Numbered from the stretch's first letter, positions 1 through 8,764 are shown. The stretch: DNA of 64,000 bases from an uncultured Clostridia bacterium (GCA_944392805.1 CALXXZ010000003.1:145564-209563), one strand, 5' to 3'. The notes: generated by a model not told the origin, from the sequence alone. A program made the numbers and translations.

Positions 1-114
1 TCCTCTTAATACCATGATAATTATTACTAATCCTCTTAATGTTAAATACCATGCTAAACTACTTTTCTTATTCGTTTTATAAAATTCTTTCATTTTGTCT
101 AGTTTTTTTGACAT
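1..114 (-). CDS. Partial small membrane protein (N-terminal 38 codons)
   Basis: Only the 5' end lies in the window; the frame is open to the left edge. The ATG at 114 follows a strong AGAGGTGG ribosome site that sits inside the last codons of the upstream MFS gene, so the two are probably co-transcribed. The visible N-terminus is a basic, lysine-rich stretch followed by the start of a hydrophobic segment (LRGLVIIIMVL), as in small conserved clostridial membrane proteins of unknown function. No function is assigned. Confidence 0.6.
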   Translation of the reverse strand, partial: MSKKLDKMKEFYKTNKKSSLAWYLTLRGLVIIIMVLRG

Positions 115-125
115 ATTAACCACCT

Positions 126-1406
126 CTATTGATTACTATATTTTAAATCTATTTTTTTATATTTTTCTGGTTTAAGCCCAACTTTTCCTCTCATGTAATC
201 TAATAAAAGAATAATCGCAATTGTTAAAAATCCACCAATTATTAATATCGTATTTGCTGCATCTGTAACATGTAATAATAATGCCCCTAGAAGACTTATT
301 AAAATACTAGTTACATTATAAAATATATTCCTAATTGTTGCTAATTTTATTCTTATCTCTTTATTTGTAAAATTATTTAAATATCTATAAATTAATACAT
401 TATAAGCTCCTTTAATCGCTCCTTGAATTACAAATAATAAAATTATAAAAAATATTTTTGTAAAGCTTGGATTTCCCATTGCCAAGAATCCTATTAATAT
501 ACAAGAAACAACGTAAGGAATTCCCATAAATGATAAAGTTTTATTTCTAAATCTCTTGTGTATTATATTTTGTGCACTTGAACATATTGATGCCATAATC
601 TGGATAATAGCAAATACTATTCCAAAATATTGTTCAGGTAATTGCACCTGTTCTAATACACCACTTCTAAATGTTGTTAAATTATATGTTAAGCCTGATA
701 TTATTCCAAAAAATATTAATAAGCATAACATTCTTTTTGATCTAAATGAAAATTTAATTGCATTACGAAGTTTTTCGAAATATTCTGATATACTTTCTCT
801 ATGTTTAAGGTCTTTTTCTTGGAAGTCTATACGTCTAAACCTTGTTGATATAATTGTAGAAACAAGATTAGTTATAAAACATAAAATTATTGGTAAATAT
901 GGATTTACTACAAACAAATATCCAGCTATTAGAGATGTTATTGCATCAATTACATAATATCTTGATGCCCCTAGTCCATCTATTGTAGAATATAGTGATC
1001 CTCTCTTTTTACCTTTTGGAAGAGAATCATATAACATATTATTTTCACAAACACCTTTTATAACATATCCAATAGCATCTATAAAAAATGCCACTAATAA
1101 TAATGTATATGTTTTAGTTATAAGTAATACAAATGAAAATATACACATACATATATTTGCAAACACTAAGCTATTTCTTTTTCCAATTTTATCTACTAAA
1201 AATCCTGCTGGAATTTGTATAATTAAACATGATACGGTAAAAAATGCATCACCTAATAAAACTTGAGAGGCAGTGAAATGTTTTGCTTGTGTCAAGAACA
1301 AGAATATTATTGAATAATAAAATAGTAAATCCCATGATATCATTTTATATATTGGATACAATCTTGCATTTACCTTTTTTTCTTGTATTTCTTTTGTTCT
1401 TTTCAT
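126..1406 (-). CDS. MFS transporter
   Basis: A 426-residue polytopic protein with about 12 hydrophobic segments, typical of the major facilitator superfamily. The loop 2-3 signature is visible around residues 68-77 (GFLVDKIGKR). A basic, hydrophilic stretch near residues 190-225 fits the central cytoplasmic loop between the two six-helix halves. It acts in the cytoplasmic membrane as a secondary transporter. The substrate cannot be read from the sequence; efflux is common for this size class, but that is inference. The start at 1406 has a good site (AGAGGGGTAGGGA). It is co-directional with the fragment on its 3' side. Confidence 0.85.
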   Translation of the reverse strand: MKRTKEIQEKKVNARLYPIYKMISWDLLFYYSIIFLFLTQAKHFTASQVLLGDAFFTVSCLIIQIPAGFLVDKIGKRNSLVFANICMCIFSFVLLITKTYTLLLVAFFIDAIGYVIKGVCENNMLYDSLPKGKKRGSLYSTIDGLGASRYYVIDAITSLIAGYLFVVNPYLPIILCFITNLVSTIISTRFRRIDFQEKDLKHRESISEYFEKLRNAIKFSFRSKRMLCLLIFFGIISGLTYNLTTFRSGVLEQVQLPEQYFGIVFAIIQIMASICSSAQNIIHKRFRNKTLSFMGIPYVVSCILIGFLAMGNPSFTKIFFIILLFVIQGAIKGAYNVLIYRYLNNFTNKEIRIKLATIRNIFYNVTSILISLLGALLLHVTDAANTILIIGGFLTIAIILLLDYMRGKVGLKPEKYKKIDLKYSNQ

Positions 1407-1429
1407 TCCCTACCCCTCTTTTATAAAAT

Positions 1430-2620
1430 TTATTTTACTAATCTTTGTGTTTCTTTTGCTATCATAAGTTCTTCATTTGTTGGAACTACATATACTTTTA
1501 TTTTAGAATCTGGTGTAGATATTTCTTTTTCCTCTCCTCTCATGTTATTTGCTTCTACATCTACTTTTACTCCCATAAATTCAAGTTTTTCGCATATTCC
1601 TTTTCTTATATTTATTTGATTTTCTCCTACTCCTCCTGTAAATACAATATAATCTATTCCATTCATTGCAACTGCATATTTTGCTATATATGATGCTATT
1701 TCATATTTGAATCTTTCTATTGCAATTGCTGCTCTTTCATTATCTCCATATGATGCTGCTTCAATTTCTCTAAAGTCTGGTGCTAAACCTGAAATTGCTT
1801 GTAATCCTGATTTTTTATTTAAGATATTTTCCATTTCATCTGCTGTAAGATTTTCTTTTTTCATTATATATGTAATTACTGATGGGTCTAAATCTCCTGA
1901 ACGTGTCACCATTGGAAGTCCTGCTAGTGGTGTTAATCCCATAGTTGTATCTATTGATTTTCCACCTTCAACTGCACATATGCTTGACCCTTGACCTAAG
2001 TGACACGTTACTATTTTTAATTCTTTTATATCTCTTTTTACAATTTCAGCAAGTCTTTGTGATACATACATATGTGATGTTCCATGTGCTCCATATTTTC
2101 TTATTCCATATTTTTCGTAATATTCATATGGTATTGGATATATGAATTTATCTTTTTTCATTGTTTGATGGAATGTTGTATCAAATACTCCAACCATTGG
2201 TTTTCCAGGCATTACTTTTTTACATGCTTCTATTCCTAATATTCCTGCTGGATTATGTAATGGTGCAAATTCTGAACATTCTCTTATTTTTTCAATTACT
2301 TCATCTGTTATTATAGTAGATTCTTTAAAGATTTCTCCACCATGTACTGTACGATGTCCTATTGCTTCAATTTCATTTAAATCATCAATTACTTTATATT
2401 CTGGGTTAGTTAATTGTGCTAATGTAAATTCAATTGCTTCTTTATGGTCATAAGCTGGTTTTTTAATTTCTATTTTTTTGCCTTTTGCTTTATGTGTTAT
2501 AAATGCTTCTGCTTCTCCTATTCTTTCATATTTTCCAGAAGCTAATACTTCTTCTGTCTCCATGTTTATTAATTGATATTTTAGTGATGAACTACCACAA
2601 TTTAATACTAATATTTTCAT
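1430..2620 (-). CDS. ackA: Acetate kinase, copy 1 (divergent active site)
   Basis: A full-length acetate kinase of 396 residues (acetyl phosphate + ADP to acetate + ATP), last step of the Pta-AckA pathway in the cytosol. It has the N-terminal VLNCGSSS phosphate loop, R90, H122, D147, H179, R240 and the C-terminal TNEELMIA motif, aligned by eye to the Methanosarcina thermophila enzyme. Three active-site positions differ from that enzyme: Phe179 is Ala178, Asn211 is Gln210, and Gly239 is Val238 (MVTRSGD instead of MGTRSGD). The last change is not shared with the second copy just upstream. It lies 19 nt downstream of copy 2 in the pta-ackA-ackA cluster. Activity or substrate range may therefore differ from a standard AckA. 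Confidence 0.9.
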   Translation of the reverse strand: MKILVLNCGSSSLKYQLINMETEEVLASGKYERIGEAEAFITHKAKGKKIEIKKPAYDHKEAIEFTLAQLTNPEYKVIDDLNEIEAIGHRTVHGGEIFKESTIITDEVIEKIRECSEFAPLHNPAGILGIEACKKVMPGKPMVGVFDTTFHQTMKKDKFIYPIPYEYYEKYGIRKYGAHGTSHMYVSQRLAEIVKRDIKELKIVTCHLGQGSSICAVEGGKSIDTTMGLTPLAGLPMVTRSGDLDPSVITYIMKKENLTADEMENILNKKSGLQAISGLAPDFREIEAASYGDNERAAIAIERFKYEIASYIAKYAVAMNGIDYIVFTGGVGENQINIRKGICEKLEFMGVKVDVEANNMRGEEKEISTPDSKIKVYVVPTNEELMIAKETQRLVK

Positions 2621-2639
2621 TTTAAAATCTTCCTTTCTT

Positions 2640-3827
2640 TTATTTTTTTATTATTCTTTCTGTTTCTTTTGCAATCATCAATTCTTCATTTGTAGGGATT
2701 ACAAATACTCTTACTTTTGAACTAGGTGCTGAAATTTCTATTTCTTCTCCTTTTGTATTATTTAGTTTGGCTTGTATTTCTATTCCAAAACATTCTAAAT
2801 AATTACATATTTCTCCTCTTGAATATGGTGATTTTTCTCCTACTCCTGCTGTAAATGTAAGCACATCTATTCCATTCATTGCTACTGCGCATTTTGCAAT
2901 ATATCCTGCAATAGCATAATGATATGAATCTAAAGCTAGTTTTGCTTCTTTGCCTCCTGCCAATGCTTCTGCTTCTATATCTCTAAAATCTATTGATACT
3001 CTTGAAATTCCATATACTCCTGATTCTTTATTTAAGATTCTTTCCATTTCATCTGCTGAAATATTTTCTTTTTTCATAATATATGTTACTACTGATGGAT
3101 CTAAATCTCCTGAACGTGTTCCCATTGGAATTCCTCCTAATGGTGTTAAACCCATACTTGTCTCAACTGATTTCCCATTTTGTATTGCACATATACTTGC
3201 TCCTTGTCCTAAATGACAATTTACTATTTTTAAATCTTTTCTTCCTATTATTTCTGAAACTCTTGTTGCTACATATTGATGTGAGGTTCCATGTGCTCCA
3301 TATTTTCTTACTCCATATTTTTCGTAATATTCATATGGTATTGGATAAATGTATTTATCTTTGCTAATTGTTTGATGAAATGCTGTATCAAATACAGCTA
3401 CCATAGGTTTTTCTGGTAGAACTTTTTTACATGCTTCTATTCCTAATATTCCTGCCGGATTATGTAATGGTGCTAAATCTGAATTTTTTCTAATTTCTTC
3501 TATTACTTCATCTGTTATTAATACTGAATCTTTTATTTTTTCTCCACCATGTACTATTCTATGTCCTATTGCATCTAATTCATCTAAATTCTTAAATACT
3601 CCATACTGCTCACTTGTTAGTCTTGTTATTGCAAATTTTATTGCTTGTTCATGATTTTTTACTGGATGTTCAAATTTATGTTTTACGTCTTGTACTTTAT
3701 GTGTTAAAAATGCATTTGGTTGACCTATTCTTTCATAATATCCCTTTGCTAGCATTTTTCCGTCTTCAGTATCTATTACTTGATACTTTAATGATGAACT
3801 TCCAGAATTTAATACTAATATTTTCAT
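2640..3827 (-). CDS. ackA: Acetate kinase, copy 2
   Basis: A 395-residue acetate kinase, tandem paralogue of the neighbouring copy and more canonical: MGTRSGD (G236, R238) is intact, as are N7, R90, H122, D147, H179 and the C-terminal TNEELMIA. Like the other copy it has Ala at the usual Phe179 and Gln at the usual Asn211 (HLGQGAS). The start at 3827 has a strong AAGGAGGAGTT site. It is separated from pta by a palindromic repeat of about 85 bp, so it may be read through from pta or be transcribed separately. It makes ATP from acetyl phosphate during fermentation. Confidence 0.93.
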   Translation of the reverse strand: MKILVLNSGSSSLKYQVIDTEDGKMLAKGYYERIGQPNAFLTHKVQDVKHKFEHPVKNHEQAIKFAITRLTSEQYGVFKNLDELDAIGHRIVHGGEKIKDSVLITDEVIEEIRKNSDLAPLHNPAGILGIEACKKVLPEKPMVAVFDTAFHQTISKDKYIYPIPYEYYEKYGVRKYGAHGTSHQYVATRVSEIIGRKDLKIVNCHLGQGASICAIQNGKSVETSMGLTPLGGIPMGTRSGDLDPSVVTYIMKKENISADEMERILNKESGVYGISRVSIDFRDIEAEALAGGKEAKLALDSYHYAIAGYIAKCAVAMNGIDVLTFTAGVGEKSPYSRGEICNYLECFGIEIQAKLNNTKGEEIEISAPSSKVRVFVIPTNEELMIAKETERIIKK

Positions 3828-3851
3828 AACTCCTCCTTGAATTTCGAAGTC

Positions 3852-3935
3852 TGTCCCATTTTTTCCTTTTGGGAAATTTTGGGACAGTCCCTTTTTTTCC
3901 CTTTTGGCAATTTGGGGACTGTCCCAAAATTGTCC
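3852..3935. repeat. GGGACAGTCCC-type palindromic repeats between pta and ackA
   Basis: Four copies of TGTCCC/GGGACA-type half-sites lie in 84 bp, including the perfect dyads GGGACAGTCCC (3881-3891) and GGGACTGTCCC (3915-3925), spaced by A/T-rich runs and CCTTTTGGGAAA-like stretches. They form nested hairpins starting a few bases after the pta stop. The unit resembles the GGGGACGGTCC repeats found elsewhere in this window. Confidence 0.7.
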
Positions 3936-3936
3936 T

Positions 3937-4935
3937 TTATATTTGCTGAGCTTGAACTGCTGTTATTGCAACAACTCCTGCAACATCTTTTGCGCTACAT
4001 CCTCTAGACAAGTCATTTACAGGTTTTGCAATTCCTTGACATAATGGTCCATATGCTTCTGCCTTTGCTAATCTTTGCACTAATTTGTATCCAATATTTC
4101 CTGCCCCCAAGTCTGGAAATACTAACACATTTGCTTCACCTTTTAATGGACTTCCTTTTGCTTTAAATTCTGCAACTTCTGGTATTATTGCAGCATCTAA
4201 TTGTAATTCTCCATCTACTAATAGATTTGGTTCTTTTTCTTTAACTTTGTTTGTTGCTTCTATTACTTTTTCTGTTGAAGCTGAATGTGCACTTCCATAT
4301 GTTGAATATGATAACATTGCTACTTTTGCTTTTTCTCCAACTAATTGTTCAAAGCTTTTGCTTGATGATATTGCTATTTCTGATAATGCTTCTGAATCTG
4401 GTTCTTCATTTAGTCCACTATCTGCAAATATAAATGTTCCATTTGCTCCATGTTCACAGTTTGGAACTACCATTATAAAAAATGCTGATACTAGCTTTGT
4501 TCCAGGTGCTGTTTTTAATATTTGTAATGCTGGTCTTAATGTATCTGAAGTTGAATGTGCAGCTCCTGATACTAAACCATCTGCATCTCCTTGTTTTAAC
4601 ATCATCATTCCATAATATATCGGTTCTTTTATTAATTCTTTTGCTTTTTCTTCAGTCATTCCTTTTGCTTTTCTTAATTCATATAATTCTGTTGCATATT
4701 TTTCTGCCATGTCTGATTTTTCTGGATTTATTATTTTTGTTCCATCTATATCAATCCCTTTTTCTTGCGCAATCTGTCTTATTTGTTCTTCATTTCCTAA
4801 TAATATTATCTTTGCATATTTTTCTTTTTTTACCATTTCTGTCGCTTTTAATATTCTTTCATCTGTTGCTTCTGGTAATATTATTGTTTTTATGTCTTTT
4901 CTTGCTTTTTCTTTTATTTCTTCAATGAACGACAT
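3937..4935 (-). CDS. pta: Phosphate acetyltransferase
   Basis: A 332-residue short-form Pta (acetyl-CoA + phosphate to acetyl phosphate + CoA) without the N-terminal DRTGG/regulatory region of long forms. Family signatures visible include LPEATDERILKA near the N-terminus, VSGAAHSTSDTLRPALQI in the middle and the C-terminal NVLVFPDLGAGNIGYKL and GPLCQGIAKPVNDLSRG segments. The start is set at ATG 4935 (MSFIEEIK) because AGGAGGAAAAACT lies just upstream; a longer in-frame ATG at 4965 has no comparable site. It feeds acetyl phosphate to the two acetate kinases downstream. A palindromic repeat begins directly after its stop. Confidence 0.95.
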   Translation of the reverse strand: MSFIEEIKEKARKDIKTIILPEATDERILKATEMVKKEKYAKIILLGNEEQIRQIAQEKGIDIDGTKIINPEKSDMAEKYATELYELRKAKGMTEEKAKELIKEPIYYGMMMLKQGDADGLVSGAAHSTSDTLRPALQILKTAPGTKLVSAFFIMVVPNCEHGANGTFIFADSGLNEEPDSEALSEIAISSSKSFEQLVGEKAKVAMLSYSTYGSAHSASTEKVIEATNKVKEKEPNLLVDGELQLDAAIIPEVAEFKAKGSPLKGEANVLVFPDLGAGNIGYKLVQRLAKAEAYGPLCQGIAKPVNDLSRGCSAKDVAGVVAITAVQAQQI

Positions 4936-5066
4936 ATAGTTTTTCCTCCTTGTATTATACTTCATGCTTAATATATCATATTACCAAAAAAAAGACAATA
5001 TATATATATTAAAATAATTTGTATCACTTTTTAAGAATTATCATATTTATATTAGAGGTGATTAAA

Positions 5067-5513
5067 ATGGCATATTCAGAAAGGGAACTTTTAGCAAGAA
5101 TTGTACAATGTGAAGCTGGTGGTGAAGGAGATAATGGAATGAAGGCTGTTGCTACAGTTACTATGAATAGAGTAAATTCAACAGAAGGTGAATACGCAAG
5201 AGTCTCGCAAGGAGGAAATATAAGAAATATTATTTTTCAAGAAGGTCAATTTGATTGTGCAAGAGAAACCATAAGAGGAAATTATAATCCTCAAAATATT
5301 TATAATATGACTCCTACTGATGTTCATTATCAAATTGCTGATTGGGCATTAGCAGGAAATAGATTGAATGAAATTGGTGAGTGCTTATGGTATTTAAATC
5401 CTTTTAGACCAACTTGTGCTTCTACTTTTTCAAGTAATGGTTCTGGGACTTTACACACTCGACTTGGTGACCATTGCTTTTATAGACCTACTTCTAAATA
5501 TGCTCAAACCTAG
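5067..5513 (+). CDS. Cell wall hydrolase, SleB/CwlJ family
   Basis: A 148-residue Hydrolase_2 (SleB/CwlJ) domain protein with no signal peptide, as in CwlJ-type spore cortex-lytic enzymes. The motif LARIVQCEAGGEGDNG holds the expected catalytic Glu (E16), followed by VATVTMNRV and the C-terminal CLWYLNP and HCFYRP elements. The ATG at 5067 is preceded by AGAGGTG; the longer in-frame ATG at 5019 has no site. It is immediately followed (14 nt) by a GerQ-like coat protein gene. In Bacillus, GerQ is needed for CwlJ to localise in the spore coat, so the pair probably acts together in cortex breakdown at germination. Confidence 0.9.
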   Translation: MAYSERELLARIVQCEAGGEGDNGMKAVATVTMNRVNSTEGEYARVSQGGNIRNIIFQEGQFDCARETIRGNYNPQNIYNMTPTDVHYQIADWALAGNRLNEIGECLWYLNPFRPTCASTFSSNGSGTLHTRLGDHCFYRPTSKYAQT

Positions 5514-5527
5514 GAAAGGAGTTTTTT

Positions 5528-5884
5528 ATGGCTAGTGTTGAAGAAAATAAAGATAAAAGAGAGGATAGAAATGTAACTATTAATCAAAATTCACCAGAGA
5601 TTTTAACAAATCCTATTTATACACCTGCTTTTTTAAGAGAACAGATTGGAAAACTTATGAGAGTCGAATTTCTTATTGGTACAAATAATTTAACCGACAG
5701 AATTGGTATATTGGAAGATGTAGGTGCAAGTTACATATTGTTACGTTCTATTGAAAGTGATAATTTAGTTTATTGTGATATTTATGCTATTAAATTTATA
5801 ACTATTTCTACTTCTGGCTTTTATGGAACGATGAATCCTATGATGAATAATAGATTTTATCAACAACCACCTATGGGATTTTAA
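5528..5884 (+). CDS. gerQ: GerQ-like spore coat protein
   Basis: A 118-residue protein whose central part (about residues 38-95) matches the GerQ (YwdL) pattern: a short beta-rich domain built around LMRVEFLIGTN, GILEDVGASYILLRS and YAIKFITI. The first 30 residues are polar and low complexity, and the C-terminus is Met/Asn/Pro/Gln rich. In Bacillus subtilis GerQ is a coat protein cross-linked by transglutaminase and required for CwlJ placement. Translation starts at 5528 behind AGGAAAGGAG. It lies directly downstream of the CwlJ/SleB-like hydrolase. A strong hairpin follows. Confidence 0.8.
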   Translation: MASVEENKDKREDRNVTINQNSPEILTNPIYTPAFLREQIGKLMRVEFLIGTNNLTDRIGILEDVGASYILLRSIESDNLVYCDIYAIKFITISTSGFYGTMNPMMNNRFYQQPPMGF

Positions 5885-5915
5885 AATGAGAGTAATTGTT
5901 ATAATTACTCTCATT
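5885..5915. terminator. Intrinsic terminator after gerQ
   Basis: A hairpin with a 12-13 bp stem (AATGAGAGTAATT paired with AATTACTCTCATT) begins two bases after the gerQ stop, followed on the plus strand by a T-rich tract. It lies between convergent gerQ and the anti-sigma gene and may serve both directions. Confidence 0.8.
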
Positions 5916-5930
5916 AATACTACGATTTTT

Positions 5931-6656
5931 TTATTTTTCTATTTCACTTTCAGAACTCCATACCTTTATCATGTCAAAAGCCACACCATCTGTTTCATTT
6001 GAACGTAAAATAATATCAAACTTTTTTCTTGTTTCTAAATAATATACATTTGCGATTTTTACATCATTACGAATATTTAATGTCATTTTACTTCTATCAT
6101 TTTCACTTGTCCAATTGATATCAATATTTTTATCAATATAGTTTTTATAGCATTTCGGAACACATCCAAAAGATTTAAATCCTTTTTTTGCATATATTTT
6201 GTCAATTAGAAATTGGTATAAAGATATAAATACATCAACTGTACCATCATAATTTTCTTCTAATATAACTTGACATTTGTTATAATTCATTGTATTTACA
6301 TTAGCAATAAATTCTCCTTCTTTTTCTTCAACAGTTATTAAATTTTCTTCATATGGCATTATAAAATCATTTTTACTAAATATAATCCAACAAGCTATTA
6401 CTAAAACTAAAGTTATTATTATTGATAAAATTATTGCAACTAATCTTTTTTTCTTTATCTCTTTAGAAAAAATTTTTATTGCTTTCTTTTCATCTACACT
6501 TGAAACCTTGATTTCACTTTTCATGTTGTCTAGGTATTCTTTACATTCTTCACATTCTTTTAAGTGTTCCTCAACTAATTGTTTTGTTTCTTCTGAACTA
6601 ATATTATCAACATATGATGGTAATAAGTCTTTTATAATATTACAGCTTATATTCAT
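5931..6656 (-). CDS. Zinc-finger anti-sigma factor, membrane anchored
   Basis: A 241-residue protein with an N-terminal zf-HC2 type anti-sigma domain (LVEEHLKECEECKEYL, the HxxxCxxC zinc motif, about residues 28-42), one transmembrane helix near residues 75-92 (VAIILSIIITLVLVIACWII) and an extracytoplasmic domain of about 140 residues. The start is ATG 6656, which overlaps the stop of the upstream sigma factor gene by ATGA; a longer start at 6710 would lie inside the sigma gene. It probably sequesters its partner sigma factor at the membrane until a signal releases it. The outer domain has no recognised family. Confidence 0.85.
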   Translation of the reverse strand: MNISCNIIKDLLPSYVDNISSEETKQLVEEHLKECEECKEYLDNMKSEIKVSSVDEKKAIKIFSKEIKKKRLVAIILSIIITLVLVIACWIIFSKNDFIMPYEENLITVEEKEGEFIANVNTMNYNKCQVILEENYDGTVDVFISLYQFLIDKIYAKKGFKSFGCVPKCYKNYIDKNIDINWTSENDRSKMTLNIRNDVKIANVYYLETRKKFDIILRSNETDGVAFDMIKVWSSESEIEK

Positions 6657-7153
6657 TTCATATTCTCCTTTATCTTTAATTTTGAACGATAGTAAGTTAC
6701 TCTTGCCCAATTTTCGTTTTTGTCGAATATTTCCCCAATTTGTTTAAATGATAGTTCACAGTACACTCTTAATGTGAATACTTCCTTATATGGTTCTTCT
6801 AATTTATGTAGTATTTTTAATATTTCTGAGTTGTCTTCATTATCTATTATTTTATCTACTATGTTTTGTTCATTATCTATCTCAAGTTCGATTTCACTTT
6901 CACTTAGTTTTTGAAATTTTTTGTTTTTCTTATACTCAGAAAAATATGTATTTTTTGCTATTTCGCAAAGCCATGTAAGCATCTTTTTATTTGGATCATA
7001 TTTATCAATATTTTTTAATGCTTTAAAAAATGTTTCTTGAGCAATTTCTTCGGCAATATTTACTTCTTTTGCTATAGCAACTAAATACCTATAAATACTT
7101 TTATAATACTTACAATAAATTTCTTCGAAATTAATATCCATCATTTTTATCAC
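6653..7153 (-). CDS. ECF RNA polymerase sigma factor
   Basis: A 166-residue sigma-70 family ECF protein: region 2 near residues 8-70 (YCKYYKSIYRYLVAIAK, AEEIAQETFFKAL, TWLCEIAKNTY) and region 4 near 105-160 (EPYKEVFTLRVYCELSFKQIGEIF). The frame begins at GTG 7153, four bases after GGAG; ATG 7144 is an alternative start with a longer spacing. It is translationally coupled to the anti-sigma gene, the standard layout of an ECF/anti-sigma switch. Target promoters are unknown. Confidence 0.88.
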   Translation of the reverse strand: MIKMMDINFEEIYCKYYKSIYRYLVAIAKEVNIAEEIAQETFFKALKNIDKYDPNKKMLTWLCEIAKNTYFSEYKKNKKFQKLSESEIELEIDNEQNIVDKIIDNEDNSEILKILHKLEEPYKEVFTLRVYCELSFKQIGEIFDKNENWARVTYYRSKLKIKENMK

Positions 7154-7234
7154 TTATCTCCGTTCATAAGTAATACTTTTAAATTTGAATTTCGTTACAA
7201 CTTTTATTTATTTTTTTATTTTCTTGATTATTTT

Positions 7235-7423
7235 TTATTTCAATACTAATGCTTTTTTAGGACAGAAGTTTGAACATTTACCACAACTTATACATTTATT
7301 ATAATCTATTGTTGGAGCTTCAAATTCTTTTTGTGATAATGCTCCTACTGGACAAATTTTTACAGCTGGACATTTGTGATTTTGCGGGCAATTTTTTGTT
7401 ATTATTTCTAATTTTTTATTCAT
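7235..7423 (-). CDS. Small 4Fe-4S ferredoxin-like protein
   Basis: A 62-residue protein with a C-terminal CxxCxxCxxxCP cluster motif (C44, C47, C50, C54) typical of a 4Fe-4S ferredoxin domain. The N-terminal half has a degenerate set of cysteines (C12, C18, C24-Pro) with non-standard spacing, as in short clostridial ferredoxin-like proteins that bind one or two clusters. It probably carries electrons in the cytosol. The ribosome site is AAGGAGGAAAG. It stands alone with no obvious redox partner next to it. Confidence 0.85.
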   Translation of the reverse strand: MNKKLEIITKNCPQNHKCPAVKICPVGALSQKEFEAPTIDYNKCISCGKCSNFCPKKALVLK

Positions 7424-7489
7424 TTTACTTTCCTCCTTATAATTATCATATTATAAAAACTTTTTATTTCACTAAATTGTACTTTGTTA

Positions 7490-8014
7490 TTATAATTTAT
7501 ATTCTTTTATTTCGCAATTTTTTAATCCTCGATTTAAAAACATTCCACTTTGTATGCCTTCAAAATAGCAACTAAAAGCCTTTGATACACCACTATGAGC
7601 AACAATTAATACACTCTTATATTCTTTTGTTTTTAAATCATCTAAAAACTCAAATATTCTCTCAAAGAAAACTTTTATATTTTCAGACGTTCCATATTGA
7701 ATGGTAGTATTATAATTCCAATATTCTTCACGATTGGTTACTGTTAGAGGTTTTCCACTTAAATCTCCACAACTTCGTTCCATTATTCTATTATCATAAA
7801 TAATTTTGGTATTATTTACATTTACTATTTTTGCTGTATGTTTTGCTCTATTTAATGGAGAAGATATAATTATATCAAAGTCTATATTTTTGATTTTATC
7901 TCTTAATTCTTCTGCTTGCTTTATTCCTAATTCCGTTAAGTCTTCATCAGTTGTATTATATTTTCCTAAAGCATTATGTGGTACTTGACCATGTCTTACT
8001 ATATATATTTTCAT
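7490..8014 (-). CDS. Histidine phosphatase family protein
   Basis: A 174-residue member of the phosphoglycerate mutase-like histidine phosphatase superfamily. It has the N-terminal IVRHGQ motif (catalytic His8), SSPLNRAKHTA (second Arg) around residue 55, and the C-terminal AHSGV (second catalytic His). Expected activity is removal of phosphate from a small phosphorylated metabolite through a phosphohistidine intermediate. The substrate cannot be inferred; alpha-ribazole phosphatase and phosphoglycerate mutase annotations are common for the family. It is a single cytosolic domain without signal peptide. Confidence 0.88.
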   Translation of the reverse strand: MKIYIVRHGQVPHNALGKYNTTDEDLTELGIKQAEELRDKIKNIDFDIIISSPLNRAKHTAKIVNVNNTKIIYDNRIMERSCGDLSGKPLTVTNREEYWNYNTTIQYGTSENIKVFFERIFEFLDDLKTKEYKSVLIVAHSGVSKAFSCYFEGIQSGMFLNRGLKNCEIKEYKL

Positions 8015-8074
8015 AAATAATTCCTACTAAAGCCTACTATTCTTCTACAAAACACTAAATTATAATTTGTTTAA

Positions 8075-8746
8075 CTATTTTGTCAAAGATATATTATAAC
8101 TATTGTCTATTAGTTCAAATATCTTTTCTGTTTTTACACTACCATCTAATTTTATAGTAATCCAATTCTCTTTATTCATATGATAGCCTCCAAATATTTT
8201 GTCATTATCAATAATTTCTTTTATTTTATCTTTTGAATATCTTAAATCAATAATTTCAACAATTTTATCTGATTCAAGTTCTAACTTTCTTTCAGAAATT
8301 ATAAGTAACGCACCATACCACTTATTATTTGTTTTATTTCTCCAAACTGCATTTTCAGAAAATTTTTTCCATAAAAATTCTAAATCATCATTATATTTTT
8401 CTTTTATGTATCTAATTATTTCTTTTGCTTGTTCACTCTTGAATATATTTGGAGTTGTACATTTTGTTATAATTTTCTGTAGTTCATTTTCATATTCTTC
8501 TCTAACTTTTCCAACAAATTCGCCTGTACTATCTTGAATATCCACTAATATATATTCATCTTCATTTGTTAAGTCAAATAATTTTGAAGTCATTTTATTA
8601 TTTTCTACTGTAACACTCATTTCAAATTGTTTATCATATATTTTAGTTTTATATAAATATATCCCATTTTCTTGTATAAAACCATATTTTAGTAATTCAT
8701 CATAATTTATTACTTTATTTTTTAGTTCATTTTCCAAAATCCTCAT
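8075..8746 (-). CDS. MmcQ/YjbR family protein
   Basis: A 223-residue protein. The C-terminal half (about residues 110-220) matches the YjbR/MmcQ fold, a CyaY-like DNA-binding-type fold: the typical WYGALL, YSKDKIKEII and the final GGYHMNKENWITIKLDGS with a C-terminal helix are all visible. The N-terminal 100 residues form a second domain seen in longer YjbR proteins of gut Firmicutes. The molecular role is unknown. Start at 8746 after AAAGGAG. Confidence 0.8.
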   Translation of the reverse strand: MRILENELKNKVINYDELLKYGFIQENGIYLYKTKIYDKQFEMSVTVENNKMTSKLFDLTNEDEYILVDIQDSTGEFVGKVREEYENELQKIITKCTTPNIFKSEQAKEIIRYIKEKYNDDLEFLWKKFSENAVWRNKTNNKWYGALLIISERKLELESDKIVEIIDLRYSKDKIKEIIDNDKIFGGYHMNKENWITIKLDGSVKTEKIFELIDNSYNISLTK

Positions 8747-8764
8747 AAAAGATTTTCTCCTTTT

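Noticed and set aside
4251-4928. Leu-rich plus-strand open frames opposite pta
   Set aside because: Repeated Leu/Phe-rich frames arise from the antisense of AT-rich, Lys/Glu-rich coding sequence; no start signals are present.
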